In this document: piece by piece, positions 25,767 through 34,470 of the stretch
How positions within the stretch are numbered: position 1 is the first letter of the stretch
Layout of the letters: each line of letters opens with the position of its first letter
DNA from: Cellvibrio sp. UBA7661
GTDB lineage: Bacteria; Pseudomonadota; Gammaproteobacteria; Pseudomonadales; Cellvibrionaceae
NCBI GenBank assembly: GCA_002483365.1
Contig: DLHT01000014.1
Span: forward strand, 1-64,000
DNA length: 64,000 nucleotides
Direction of reading: 5' to 3'
Position numbers and translations under genes: made by a program
Notes under the pieces: generated by a model
What the model saw: only the letters and a program-made list of their open reading frames with translations
Database searches by the model: none
Told to the model about the DNA's origin: nothing

Positions 25767-27155
25767 ATGAACCTTCATCGCGCCAAAAAAGCCGCCAAAC
25801 ACCTGCTTCTGGCAGGAATCACCAGCTGCACACTCAACACTACCGCACAGGCAGCTACTGTCGATTTGCTTGTGCTCTATGACAACTTCACCAAAAACTA
25901 TTTTGGCGGCGATCCTCAAACCGCTATGAATAACTGGGTCAACCAAATCAATGCAGCCTACGCCGATAGCCAAATAGATGTGCAATTGCGTTTAGTGGGG
26001 GTACGTGAAATGGAACAAGCAGGCGCAGACATGGGCGCAGTGCTTGGCAATTTACGTGTTAATAACGCAGCGATTGCCTTACGCGACCAATTGGGAGCTG
26101 ACTTTGTTACCCAGCTCCATCAAAAAGGGGCTTGCGGTGTTGGATATGTTGCGGTGGATAAAAACTGGACATGGAATGTCAGTGCTCCCGGGTGCGGCCC
26201 TATGGTGGTTGCGCATGAATTGGGGCATAACATGGGACTGAACCACTCACGCAAACAGGGAGATACTTCTGGTGCTCGTTTTCGCTACGGTGTTGGTTAT
26301 GGTGTCGATAACGTATTCGTAGACATCATGGCCTATGAAGGCGTGTTTAACACAACGCGCGTCAATCGTTTCTCTAACCCCAACCTCACTTGTCGCGGAC
26401 TTCCATGCGGAATACCTGTGGGTCAAGCAAATGAAGCTTATGGCGCACTCGCGATTCACAATGTCCGCGACGAAATCGCTGCATTCAGGCCAACTATGGG
26501 GTCATCTGGTCCAGTGCAAGTTTCACAACACTGTGATTACGGTGGTTACACCATTGGTCTTCCGGTAGGCCGCTATACATTGAGTCAACTACAAACGCGC
26601 GGAATTGCTAACGACGATATTTCATCACTGCGGGTACAAGCAGGCCACAGCGTCACTCTCTATCAGCACGACAACTTCACGGGTAATGCGTTGACCAAAA
26701 CCGGCGATGATAATTGTCTTGTCAATGAAGGTTTTAATGATAGCGCCAGCTCAATTGTGATCGAAAGCACGGGAAATTTTAATACGCTGATCCAAGCAGA
26801 AAATTATTTCGCCAACAATGGCGTGCAAACTGAAACCACCACAGATACTGGTGGCGGGTTGAATGTTGGCTGGATCGAAACCAATGATTGGATGGCTTAC
26901 AACAATGTTGTAATTCCAACATCTGGTACTTACACAATTGAGTACCGTGTTGCGAGCCCCAGTGGCGGAAGGCTCTCAGCCGATTTAAATGGTGGTGGCA
27001 TTTTATTGGGGGAACTCGCTATTCCGGCAACGGGTGGTTGGCAAACCTGGACAACCATTTCCCACAACGTACAAATCAATGCAGGCACTTATAATTTTGG
27101 TGTTTTTGCCAAAGCCGGCGGCTGGAATATTAACTGGATACGCATCAAGCGTTAA
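25767..27155 (+). CDS. Secreted metzincin metalloprotease with beta/gamma-crystallin and CBM6-like modules
   Basis: 462 residues: a signal peptide (1 to about 29), a reprolysin-like zinc protease domain (about 31-243), a beta/gamma-crystallin-type domain (about 254-335; CDYGGYTIGLPVGRYTL, then SVTLYQHDNFTG) and a CBM6-like carbohydrate-binding module (about 338-462; IQAENYF, NDWMAYNNVVIP). The zinc motif is complete, HELGHNMGLNH (His150, Glu151, His154, His160), with the Met-turn at Met188 (DIMAY). The catalytic domain starts straight after the signal peptide, so the usual propeptide is missing. The next gene encodes a prodomain-like protein. The likely job is digesting protein close to polysaccharide. 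A LacI-type operator lies upstream. Confidence 0.92.
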   Translation: MNLHRAKKAAKHLLLAGITSCTLNTTAQAATVDLLVLYDNFTKNYFGGDPQTAMNNWVNQINAAYADSQIDVQLRLVGVREMEQAGADMGAVLGNLRVNNAAIALRDQLGADFVTQLHQKGACGVGYVAVDKNWTWNVSAPGCGPMVVAHELGHNMGLNHSRKQGDTSGARFRYGVGYGVDNVFVDIMAYEGVFNTTRVNRFSNPNLTCRGLPCGIPVGQANEAYGALAIHNVRDEIAAFRPTMGSSGPVQVSQHCDYGGYTIGLPVGRYTLSQLQTRGIANDDISSLRVQAGHSVTLYQHDNFTGNALTKTGDDNCLVNEGFNDSASSIVIESTGNFNTLIQAENYFANNGVQTETTTDTGGGLNVGWIETNDWMAYNNVVIPTSGTYTIEYRVASPSGGRLSADLNGGGILLGELAIPATGGWQTWTTISHNVQINAGTYNFGVFAKAGGWNINWIRIKR

Positions 27156-27165
27156 TGAATAGCGC

Positions 27166-27205
27166 ACAGGAGCCTGCGATTAACTATGCAGAAACAGGCT
27201 CCTGT
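27166..27205 (+). other. Hairpin between protease and prodomain-like genes
   Basis: A perfect 11-pair stem, ACAGGAGCCTG/CAGGCTCCTGT, has an 18-base loop and no T run after it. It lies ten bases past the protease stop codon. It may be a partial terminator or a stabilising 3' structure that sets different levels of the two products. Confidence 0.55.
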
Positions 27206-27302
27206 TCACCAATATTCATCTATTGAATTGCACTATAAAAATACTGCAATGTAAAAAATACTGCGATGTGAAAACACAATACTGATAACAACGGGATGTC
27301 TT

Positions 27303-28082
27303 ATGAAAACCCAGCAGCGCTTATGGCTAAGAACAATCATGATCGGCACCGTGGTTATCGCCACTTTTTATTTTCTTACCAAACCCGAGCAAAAAATTGC
27401 GCCTGTAAAAGTTGAACCGTCATCGATAAAAAATGAAAATGCCATTTCCATCACTCAAGTTTCCAATACTTCGCCACACCATATGAGTTCTGAAAAAATC
27501 GGCAGCGAATCGATCAATCAACCAGATGTAAACACAGAGCTAAAAAAACGCTTAACTACAATGCATGCACGACGGCCTAATCAACACTTTAATTCTGAAG
27601 ATGTTGCCGCAGCAGCTAAACGCACAACCACCTGGACTGCAACCGACACCATCCATCGTGAACTGCCCTTGGCAGAAGAAGAATTTAATGACGGCAGACA
27701 ATTTATTGAGCTGGATAGTTTAAAAATTGAAACTTTGATGCCGGGAGATCAAGTCAACATGCGTGTCGATGAAAAATCCAACGAGTATAAAGTCACTATC
27801 GATAGGATTGAAAAACACGATTACAACAGTATTAGCTGGTATGGACATATTGAAGGCAATGATGGGCAACGCTATCAGGTGAGCTTTACACGAGGAGAAC
27901 ATTTAACGGTTGGCGGAATGGATACGCCTGATGGACACTTTGTTATTCAGGCTCACGGGAACAAAGGTTGGATTGCATCGAGTCAATTATTATTTAAGCA
28001 AGATACATCAGTGACCGATGCAATTCATCCTGCGGATGTTGATCCTAACTATCAAAATCAGCACAGTGACCACACGCATTAA
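27303..28082 (+). CDS. Membrane-anchored protein resembling a metalloprotease prodomain
   Basis: 259 residues. One N-terminal hydrophobic segment (about 9-25) with a basic start suggests a signal anchor facing the periplasm. A disordered stretch follows. Residues about 137-230 resemble the N-terminal prodomain of reprolysin-like bacterial proteases: a strand-rich fold with ISWYGHIEGNDGQ, VSFTRGEHLTVGGMDTPDG and KGWIASS. The C terminus is histidine-rich (HSDHTH). No catalytic motif is seen. The gene lies 147 bases after a protease that has no prodomain of its own, so I infer an inhibitor or folding partner acting in trans. The prodomain resemblance is by pattern and needs a structural comparison. 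GGGA precedes the ATG. Confidence 0.7.
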   Translation: MKTQQRLWLRTIMIGTVVIATFYFLTKPEQKIAPVKVEPSSIKNENAISITQVSNTSPHHMSSEKIGSESINQPDVNTELKKRLTTMHARRPNQHFNSEDVAAAAKRTTTWTATDTIHRELPLAEEEFNDGRQFIELDSLKIETLMPGDQVNMRVDEKSNEYKVTIDRIEKHDYNSISWYGHIEGNDGQRYQVSFTRGEHLTVGGMDTPDGHFVIQAHGNKGWIASSQLLFKQDTSVTDAIHPADVDPNYQNQHSDHTH

Positions 28083-28115
28083 ACAACACGTCAGGTCTCA
28101 TTCTTCATAGTAGGA

Positions 28116-28152
28116 TGAGTGGAAATTCCAACATAATTAGGATTTCCACTCA
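28116..28152. terminator. Inverted repeat between convergent genes, probable weak terminator
   Basis: An 11-pair stem, TGAGTGGAAAT/ATTTCCACTCA, has a 15-base loop. It lies between the prodomain-like gene and the end of the second RND pump gene. Neither side has a good T run, so its efficiency is doubtful. Confidence 0.45.
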
Positions 28153-28173
28153 CCTGATTATGAATAAAAAATA

Positions 28174-31100
28174 TTAGTCCTCATCACCCGCATAGCGCGC
28201 TTGCTCTTGCAACAATCTACGCTCTACATCACCTGGTGAACCTGTATTACGAGCCAATAAGCTATAAGCAACAGGCACTAAAAATAGCGTTAACACAGTA
28301 GCAACCAATACGCCGGAAATAACAACAATACCGATAACAAACCGTGTTTCTGCACCGGCACCCGATGAAATCACCAATGGTATAGCACCCGCTACCGCAG
28401 TCAGGCTAGTCATCAAAATGGGACGCAAACGTGCAGACGATGCCTCCAGTAACGCATCCGTAAATACCACTCCACGGTCACGCAACTGATTGGCAAACTC
28501 GACAATTAAAATTCCGTTTTTAGCAGCCAATCCAATCAACATAATCAAACCAATCTGGGAGTAGAGATTAAAACTACTATCAGACAAATATAGGCCTAAC
28601 ATCCCACCTAGAATTGCTAGTGGTACTGTCAGCATGATCACAAATGGATGAATATAACTTTCAAACTGCGCAGCCAATACCAGAAAAGTAATTAAAATCC
28701 CGAGCAGGAAAATAAACATTACCGAGCTGCCTGCGGATTGGAAATCACGTGAAAGCCCTTTGTAATCAACCATCGCTGTAGACGGCAAATGCTCACGCAC
28801 AAGACCATTTAAATGTGCAAGCGCATCACCTAGTGCAAGGTTATCAGCAAGGTTAGCTTCAATAGTCAATGAACGCATACGATTGTAGCGATTCAAGCGA
28901 CTCGCATCGGCCACTTCTTTTAATGTAACCAAATTGGACAAAGGAATTAATTCACCAGAGCGCTCGGAGCGAACGTACATATTTTGTAAACTGGTCGTGG
29001 TGCGTTGCTCATCCCGCTCCCCTTGCAAAATAACATCGTACTCTTCACCATCATCGATATAGGTTGTTGCACGGCGGGAACCTAACATCGCCTCAAGCGT
29101 ACGACCGATGTTATTGACGCTCACACCCAAATCAGCGGCGCGATTGGTATCAATCATCACTTCAACTTGTGGCTTGGTTTCTTTGTAATCCCAATCGATA
29201 CCTACCAAGCCAGGATTATTCTGCTCCAATTTTTCCAACAGAATATCGCGCCACTGCGCCAGTTCTTCGTAGGTGCCGCCACCCAATACAAACTGCACTG
29301 GTTTGGTCGCTTGTGAGCCAAAACCCTGACGCATCACCGGCGCTGCAGTCACGCCCGGTAAATCAGCAAGTTTCTGGCGGATCTCATCCATCACCACAAA
29401 TGCTCCACGGCGTTCGCTCCAGTCATTCATCACGGCGATAATCATGCCGGAGTTAAAACTTTCAATTGCGCCAAAACCACGCGGAGCACGCACCATTAAC
29501 CGGCTGATATCACCTTTGTCCACATATTGCATCATGCGGTTTTCAATTTCCGTCATGTATTCTTCCATATAAGCGTAACTGGCACCTTCGGGGCCATTTA
29601 CCATGACAAAGAATGTTCCCCTGTCTTCACGCGGTGCATATTCAGACGGAATTTGCTGCGCAAGAAAAAAACATCCCAGCAATAATAATGAAAAGCTTGT
29701 AATGACCAACTTTGAGCGACGCAAACACGCGCGAATTCCATTTTGGTATTTCACGCGCAGGCGCAACATCCAGCGATTAATATGCTCAACAAAACTGTTT
29801 TTATTTTCATTGCGCACCAATACTTTTGAAGCAAGCATTGGCGATAGTGTTAACGCAATCAGCGATGAAAAGCCCACGGCAGCCGCCATCGTAATGGCAA
29901 ACTCAGAGAACAATCTACCAACATCACCTTTCAAAAATACGATAGGCACAAAAATCGCAATCAACACCAAGGTGGTCGCGATCACGGCAAAACCAACTTC
30001 ACGTGTACCATCAAAGGCAGCGAGCAGAGGCGATTTACCTTTCTCTTCAACGTGCCGGACAATATTTTCAAGCACGACAATCGCATCATCCACAACCAAC
30101 CCAATGGCCAGCACCAACGCCAACAATGTCAGCATATTGACCGAAAACCCAAGCACAGCCAGAACAGTAAAAGTTGCAATAATTGAAACAGGCACAGCGA
30201 CCGCAGGCACCAACATTGCGCGAATGCTGCCAAGAAATAAATAAATGACTAATACAACCAACGCAATCGCAATGCCCAAGGTGATATACACCTCGTGAAT
30301 AGCGCGTTCAACAAATACCGAGCTATCGTAACTATCTTCCAGTTTCATGCCCTTAGGCAAAATTTCATTGATTTTATCGCGTTCCAGTTTTGCACCGCGC
30401 GCAACATCAATTGTATTAGCAGTGGATTGTTTAACAATTCCTATGCCCACCTGAGTGACACCATTACCGCGAAATAAGTTGCGATCTTCTTCAGTGCCTT
30501 TTTCTACTTTTGCAATATCACCCAATCGAATTAGATGCCCATCAGATCCGCGCTTGACGGCCAACTGATTAAATTGCTCCACTGTGCGATATGAACGCGC
30601 CATTCGCACAGTAAATTGCCGCTCAAGTGATTCAATACTGCCCGCTGGCAATTCAATATTTTCTGCGCGCAAAGCCGATTCAACATCATTTACGGTGAGA
30701 TCCCGCGCAGCTAATTCGCGCCTGTCCAGCCAGATACGCATGGCATAGCGCTGCTCACCTCCGATGCGCACACGTGCAACACCATCAATTACCGAGAAGC
30801 GATCAATTAAATAACGCTGCGCGTAGTCGGACAGCTCCGGCATCGTCATATTTTCGCCAGCTAAATTAAACCAAAGAATGACATCTTCATCAGAGCTGAC
30901 TTTTTGTACTTCGGGCGGTTCTGCTTCTATCGGTAAATTTCCCAGTGCACCATTGACGCGGTCACGAATATCATTCGCGGCAGAATCCATATCGTGGCCT
31001 GTATCAAATTGCACCACAATGTTGGATATTCCGTTTTCACTGGAAGACTCAATAAAACGAATGCCTTCAACACCGGATATACGATCTTCAATCACTTTGG

Positions 31101-31290
31101 TAATACGGGTTTCAACAATAGTCGCTGCTGCACCAGGATAGCTAGTGCGAATGGAAACAACGGGCGGATCTATATTGGGGTATTCACGCAAAGTCAGACG
31201 CTCAAATGCAACAAGACCAAACGCGATTAGCAAAATAGAAATAACCGATGCAAACACCGGTCGTTTGATGGACAAATCCGAGAGCATCAT
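28174..31290 (-). CDS. RND efflux pump permease (HAE1 family), second copy
   Basis: 1038 residues, full length. It has the N-terminal helix LSIKRPVFASVISILLIAFG, twelve hydrophobic segments, two large periplasmic loops, and the TM4 proton-relay pair in GLVVDDAIVVLENIVRH (about 401-402). It is clearly a different pump from that at 10715-13795, with only family-level similarity. It lies 11 bases after its adaptor gene, so the two are co-transcribed. The partner outer-membrane channel is not encoded nearby. The pump's substrate is unknown. Confidence 0.95.
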   Translation of the reverse strand: MMLSDLSIKRPVFASVISILLIAFGLVAFERLTLREYPNIDPPVVSIRTSYPGAAATIVETRITKVIEDRISGVEGIRFIESSSENGISNIVVQFDTGHDMDSAANDIRDRVNGALGNLPIEAEPPEVQKVSSDEDVILWFNLAGENMTMPELSDYAQRYLIDRFSVIDGVARVRIGGEQRYAMRIWLDRRELAARDLTVNDVESALRAENIELPAGSIESLERQFTVRMARSYRTVEQFNQLAVKRGSDGHLIRLGDIAKVEKGTEEDRNLFRGNGVTQVGIGIVKQSTANTIDVARGAKLERDKINEILPKGMKLEDSYDSSVFVERAIHEVYITLGIAIALVVLVIYLFLGSIRAMLVPAVAVPVSIIATFTVLAVLGFSVNMLTLLALVLAIGLVVDDAIVVLENIVRHVEEKGKSPLLAAFDGTREVGFAVIATTLVLIAIFVPIVFLKGDVGRLFSEFAITMAAAVGFSSLIALTLSPMLASKVLVRNENKNSFVEHINRWMLRLRVKYQNGIRACLRRSKLVITSFSLLLLGCFFLAQQIPSEYAPREDRGTFFVMVNGPEGASYAYMEEYMTEIENRMMQYVDKGDISRLMVRAPRGFGAIESFNSGMIIAVMNDWSERRGAFVVMDEIRQKLADLPGVTAAPVMRQGFGSQATKPVQFVLGGGTYEELAQWRDILLEKLEQNNPGLVGIDWDYKETKPQVEVMIDTNRAADLGVSVNNIGRTLEAMLGSRRATTYIDDGEEYDVILQGERDEQRTTTSLQNMYVRSERSGELIPLSNLVTLKEVADASRLNRYNRMRSLTIEANLADNLALGDALAHLNGLVREHLPSTAMVDYKGLSRDFQSAGSSVMFIFLLGILITFLVLAAQFESYIHPFVIMLTVPLAILGGMLGLYLSDSSFNLYSQIGLIMLIGLAAKNGILIVEFANQLRDRGVVFTDALLEASSARLRPILMTSLTAVAGAIPLVISSGAGAETRFVIGIVVISGVLVATVLTLFLVPVAYSLLARNTGSPGDVERRLLQEQARYAGDED

Positions 31291-31301
31291 TGGTCATACC
31301 C

Positions 31302-32459
31302 TCAGTTATTTTCAGATGTAATCAAGTCAGACAAATGCTTTTCACCCTGAGCGTGTTCAGCAACGGGTTTTTCTTCTGCCATTACCGATACTTTTTGTCC
31401 CGGGCGGATTTTTTGCAATCCGTGTGTCACTACTTTATCCCCAACAGCCAAACCTTTCAGCACTTCTACAGCGCCGGGTAAACGCTCGCCAATTGAAATT
31501 TGGCGACGCTCAACAATACTGCTGCCCTGATCTTGCTTAAGCACAAACACAAAATTATTACTGCCCAATGGCACCAATGCCGATTCGGAAATAACAAGCG
31601 CATCACGCGCGCCCGCCTTTAGATCTACCAACATCAACATACCCTGTTTTAATTCGTGCTCTTCGTTGCTTAACAGCGCACGAACTTTTATTGAGCGAGT
31701 CACATTATCAATCTGGTTATCGATACTAAATACTTCGCCATTGAATAACTTATCCCCCAGGTCACGGCTCTTCGCCACAATAGGCAAGCCCACTGACAGA
31801 CTGCGCAAATAAACAGCGGGTACGGTGAAATCCAATTTCATTTTGGAATCATCATTCAGCGTAGTGATTTGGTCACCGGGAGACACTAGAGCGCCTACGC
31901 TCACTTCACGCAAACCGACAACACCGGAAAAAGGCGCGAGTAAAATCAGATCTTTTAACCGCGACTCAGTCGCATTGTAACGCGCTCGCGCTGCTTCAAA
32001 TTCTCGTATCCGTTGATCAAGCAATGATTGGGCTGCAGCGCCACGTTTGGCCAACTCGCGCACGCGATCCAACTGCTTTTTTGCTTCATCGGCATTAAAA
32101 CGAGCCTCCTCCAACAATGCGGACTCTTCCCGGCTGGTCATTTCTACCAAGACTTGCCCTTTGGCCACACGCTGGCCGTCCTCAAAGTTGATCCGCGTTA
32201 CCTTTTTAGTTTCGTTAGATGTTAAGGAAATCGACTCATTTGCTTTTAACGTGCCCAAGGCTTCTATATTGGTCGTTAAACTTTTAACGCTAACCCCTTG
32301 GACAATGACTTCAACTGCAGCAGGCGCTTGTGCGTTAGCAACGCTGGAAAACCATCCAACCAATACACAACCAATAAAAATACTGCCTTGAACAACACCA
32401 CGATGAACAACACCACCTTGAACAATGCCTCTTCGGGCAAAGTACGGTAACAACGACAT
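31302..32459 (-). CDS. RND efflux periplasmic adaptor subunit, second copy
   Basis: 385 residues from the ATG at 32459, which has AGGGAG upstream. An N-terminal signal/anchor region (GSIFIGCVLVGWFSSVANAQA) is followed by an HlyD-type body: a barrel-sandwich half (LGTLKANESISLTSNETKK), a helical hairpin and a returning half (LILLAPFSGVVGLREVSVGA). It is the first gene of an operon with the adjacent pump. Just before the signal hydrophobic core, the protein has a short repeat, GIVQG-GVVHR-GVVQG, encoded by a 15-base tandem repeat. A TTG or ATG start further upstream is possible but lacks support. Confidence 0.93.
   Translation of the reverse strand: MSLLPYFARRGIVQGGVVHRGVVQGSIFIGCVLVGWFSSVANAQAPAAVEVIVQGVSVKSLTTNIEALGTLKANESISLTSNETKKVTRINFEDGQRVAKGQVLVEMTSREESALLEEARFNADEAKKQLDRVRELAKRGAAAQSLLDQRIREFEAARARYNATESRLKDLILLAPFSGVVGLREVSVGALVSPGDQITTLNDDSKMKLDFTVPAVYLRSLSVGLPIVAKSRDLGDKLFNGEVFSIDNQIDNVTRSIKVRALLSNEEHELKQGMLMLVDLKAGARDALVISESALVPLGSNNFVFVLKQDQGSSIVERRQISIGERLPGAVEVLKGLAVGDKVVTHGLQKIRPGQKVSVMAEEKPVAEHAQGEKHLSDLITSENN
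32387..32431. repeat. 15-base tandem repeat in the adaptor signal region
   Basis: Three adjacent 15-base units of the form (C/G)(T/A)TGAACAACACCAC are present, the third diverged. The period is a multiple of three, so a change in copy number would lengthen or shorten the N-terminal region by five residues without breaking the frame. Confidence 0.7.
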
Positions 32460-32675
32460 AGATTTCTCCCTGGAAATTGGCAAAAGTTGAGCGGGTATCC
32501 GTGTCTGCCACAGATACCAAATAAGTTTTATGAATAAGAGATTACGCGAGTAAACGCATTTAAGGTCAGGCATTACCTGCTAGCAGAGAACATTTAACAC
32601 TTGTTTACAAATTCCAACTCAACCCTGCAATTGTGCAAAAAAAGAGGCGATTAAAAAGGCAACCAGCAGTGAACA

Positions 32676-32702
32676 AAATATGCCGGTGCTAACCGGCATT
32701 GG
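32676..32702 (-). terminator. Hairpin after msrB
   Basis: An ATGCCGGT/ACCGGCAT stem with a four-base loop is followed on the minus strand by ATTTTGTT. It lies directly after the msrB stop codon. Confidence 0.65.
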
Positions 32703-32703
32703 T

Positions 32704-33099
32704 TTATTTTTTATCAAATAAAATGGACGCTGAATTAATGCAGTAACGTAAGCCGGTGGGCTCAGGACCATCGGTAAATAAGTGCCCCAAATGACAATCA
32801 CATTTTCGGCACAACACCTCCGTCCGATACATGCCGTGGCTGGTATCCAATTGTTCCTTAATCGCCGTTTTCTCGGCAGGAGCATAAAAACTTGGCCAAC
32901 CACAACCAGCATCAAACTTGGTATCAGCGTCAAATAACAATTCACCGCAGCATCGGCAGCGATAATCGCCCGGGCTAAACTCCTGCCAATATTCCCCCGT
33001 GAAAGGGCGTTCGGTGCCCTTTTCCCGGCAAATCCGGTACTGCTCAGGCGTTAGTTTTTCACGCCAATAGGCATCGTTAAATTTTTCGTTATCAGCCAT
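32704..33099 (-). CDS. msrB: Peptide-methionine (R)-S-oxide reductase MsrB
   Basis: 131 residues. The structural zinc ligands are Cys48/Cys51 (CRCC) and Cys97/Cys100 (CRKC), and the catalytic cysteine is Cys120 in LRYCINSAS. It reduces methionine R-sulfoxide in oxidised proteins. No signal peptide is present, so it acts in the cytoplasm. AAGGA precedes the ATG at 33099. It is divergent from alaA, with 96 bases between them. Confidence 0.96.
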   Translation of the reverse strand: MADNEKFNDAYWREKLTPEQYRICREKGTERPFTGEYWQEFSPGDYRCRCCGELLFDADTKFDAGCGWPSFYAPAEKTAIKEQLDTSHGMYRTEVLCRKCDCHLGHLFTDGPEPTGLRYCINSASILFDKK

Positions 33100-33195
33100 A
33101 AGGATTTCCTTGACAGATCAACTAGTTAAGGTCGATTATTCGGTTGTTTTTCAACCGCAATCACGCGTTACCGCAATCAAGGCATCTTACTGCAA

Positions 33196-34410
33196 ATGAA
33201 CCCGATTAAGAAATCCGACAAACTCAATGGAGTTTGCTATGACATTCGCGGCCCGGTACTCGAGCATGCTAACCGTCTCGAAGAAGAAGGCCACCGTATT
33301 TTTAAACTGAACATCGGCAACCCTGCCCCGTTCGGTTTTTCTGCGCCGGATGAAATCATCCAGGACGTCATCCATAACTTGGCCAACGCCGAGGGCTACA
33401 CCGCATCCAAAGGACTGTTTGCCGCACGCAAAGCCATCATGCACGAATGTCAGCGCCTGGACATTCCTGGCGTTGATATTGAAGATATTTTTCTCGGGAA
33501 CGGTGCCAGTGAGCTGATTGTTATGGCCATGCAAGCGCTGTTGAATAATGGCGATGAAGTATTGGTTCCTGCACCGGATTATCCACTGTGGACAGCCGCA
33601 GTTAATTTGGCTGGCGGCAAGGCTCGCCACTATTTATGTGACGAGCAATCGGACTGGTTTCCTGACCTTGCTGATCTTGAAAGCAAAATTACCGATAGAA
33701 CCCGCGGTATTGTGGTTATAAACCCGAACAACCCTACCGGCGCTGTATACAGCGAAGAATTGTTGGAAGCGATCGTTGAACTCGCCCGTCGTCACAACCT
33801 GATTATTTTTGCCGACGAAATTTACAGCAAGATTTTGTACGACGATGCGCAATTCATTCCGATGGGCCGCCTTGCGCAAGATGTGTTGTGTGTGAGCTTC
33901 AATGGTCTGTCAAAAGCTTACCGCTTGGCAGGCTTCCGTTCCGGTTGGATGGTCATCAGCGGTGCAAAACATCGCGCACGCAGTTACATCGAAGGTTTGG
34001 AAATGTTGTCGTCCATGCGCCTGTGCGCAAACGTGCCAGCCATGTATGCAGTCCAGACCGCATTGGGTGGCTACCAAAGTATTAATGAACTGATTGTGCC
34101 CGGCGGCCGCTTGCGTGACCAACGCGATACCGCCTTAAAAGCTATCGCGGAAATTCCAGGCCTTTCTTGCGTAAAACCCAAAGGCGCTATGTATCTGTTC
34201 CCGAAATTGGATTTGAGCATGTACAAAATTAAAGATGACCAACAGATGATTCTGGACTTCTTGCTGCAGGAAAAAGTCTTGCTGGTTCAAGGCACTGCAT
34301 TTAACTGGCCTAATCGCGATCACTTCCGTATTGTATTTTTACCGCGTGAAGATGATTTGACCAAAGCAATCCATCGATTCGGCAATTTCTTATCGCGCTA
34401 TTCGCAATAA
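33196..34410 (+). CDS. alaA: Alanine transaminase AlaA-like, PLP-dependent
   Basis: 404 residues, one shorter than Escherichia coli AlaA. It is a fold-type I aminotransferase. The PLP lysine is in SFNGLSKAYRLAGFRSGW, and the NPNNPTGAVYS and DEIYSKILYD motifs are present. It should form alanine from pyruvate and glutamate. The start MNPIKKSDKLNGVCYDIRGP agrees with the family. It is a single-gene unit with a strong terminator. Confidence 0.93.
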   Translation: MNPIKKSDKLNGVCYDIRGPVLEHANRLEEEGHRIFKLNIGNPAPFGFSAPDEIIQDVIHNLANAEGYTASKGLFAARKAIMHECQRLDIPGVDIEDIFLGNGASELIVMAMQALLNNGDEVLVPAPDYPLWTAAVNLAGGKARHYLCDEQSDWFPDLADLESKITDRTRGIVVINPNNPTGAVYSEELLEAIVELARRHNLIIFADEIYSKILYDDAQFIPMGRLAQDVLCVSFNGLSKAYRLAGFRSGWMVISGAKHRARSYIEGLEMLSSMRLCANVPAMYAVQTALGGYQSINELIVPGGRLRDQRDTALKAIAEIPGLSCVKPKGAMYLFPKLDLSMYKIKDDQQMILDFLLQEKVLLVQGTAFNWPNRDHFRIVFLPREDDLTKAIHRFGNFLSRYSQ

Positions 34411-34430
34411 TATGAATATTACTTCCATAT

Positions 34431-34458
34431 AAAAAACCAGCTTCGCGCTGGTTTTTTT
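34431..34458. terminator. Bidirectional terminator after alaA
   Basis: AAAAAACCAGC/GCTGGTTTTTTT with a five-base loop lies between two convergent genes. Confidence 0.9.
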
Positions 34459-34470
34459 ATATCTGTTTCT

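Noticed and set aside
29603..30244. A 213-codon open frame opposite the second RND pump
   Set aside because: Antisense to a full-length pump gene with conserved motifs, and no start signal.
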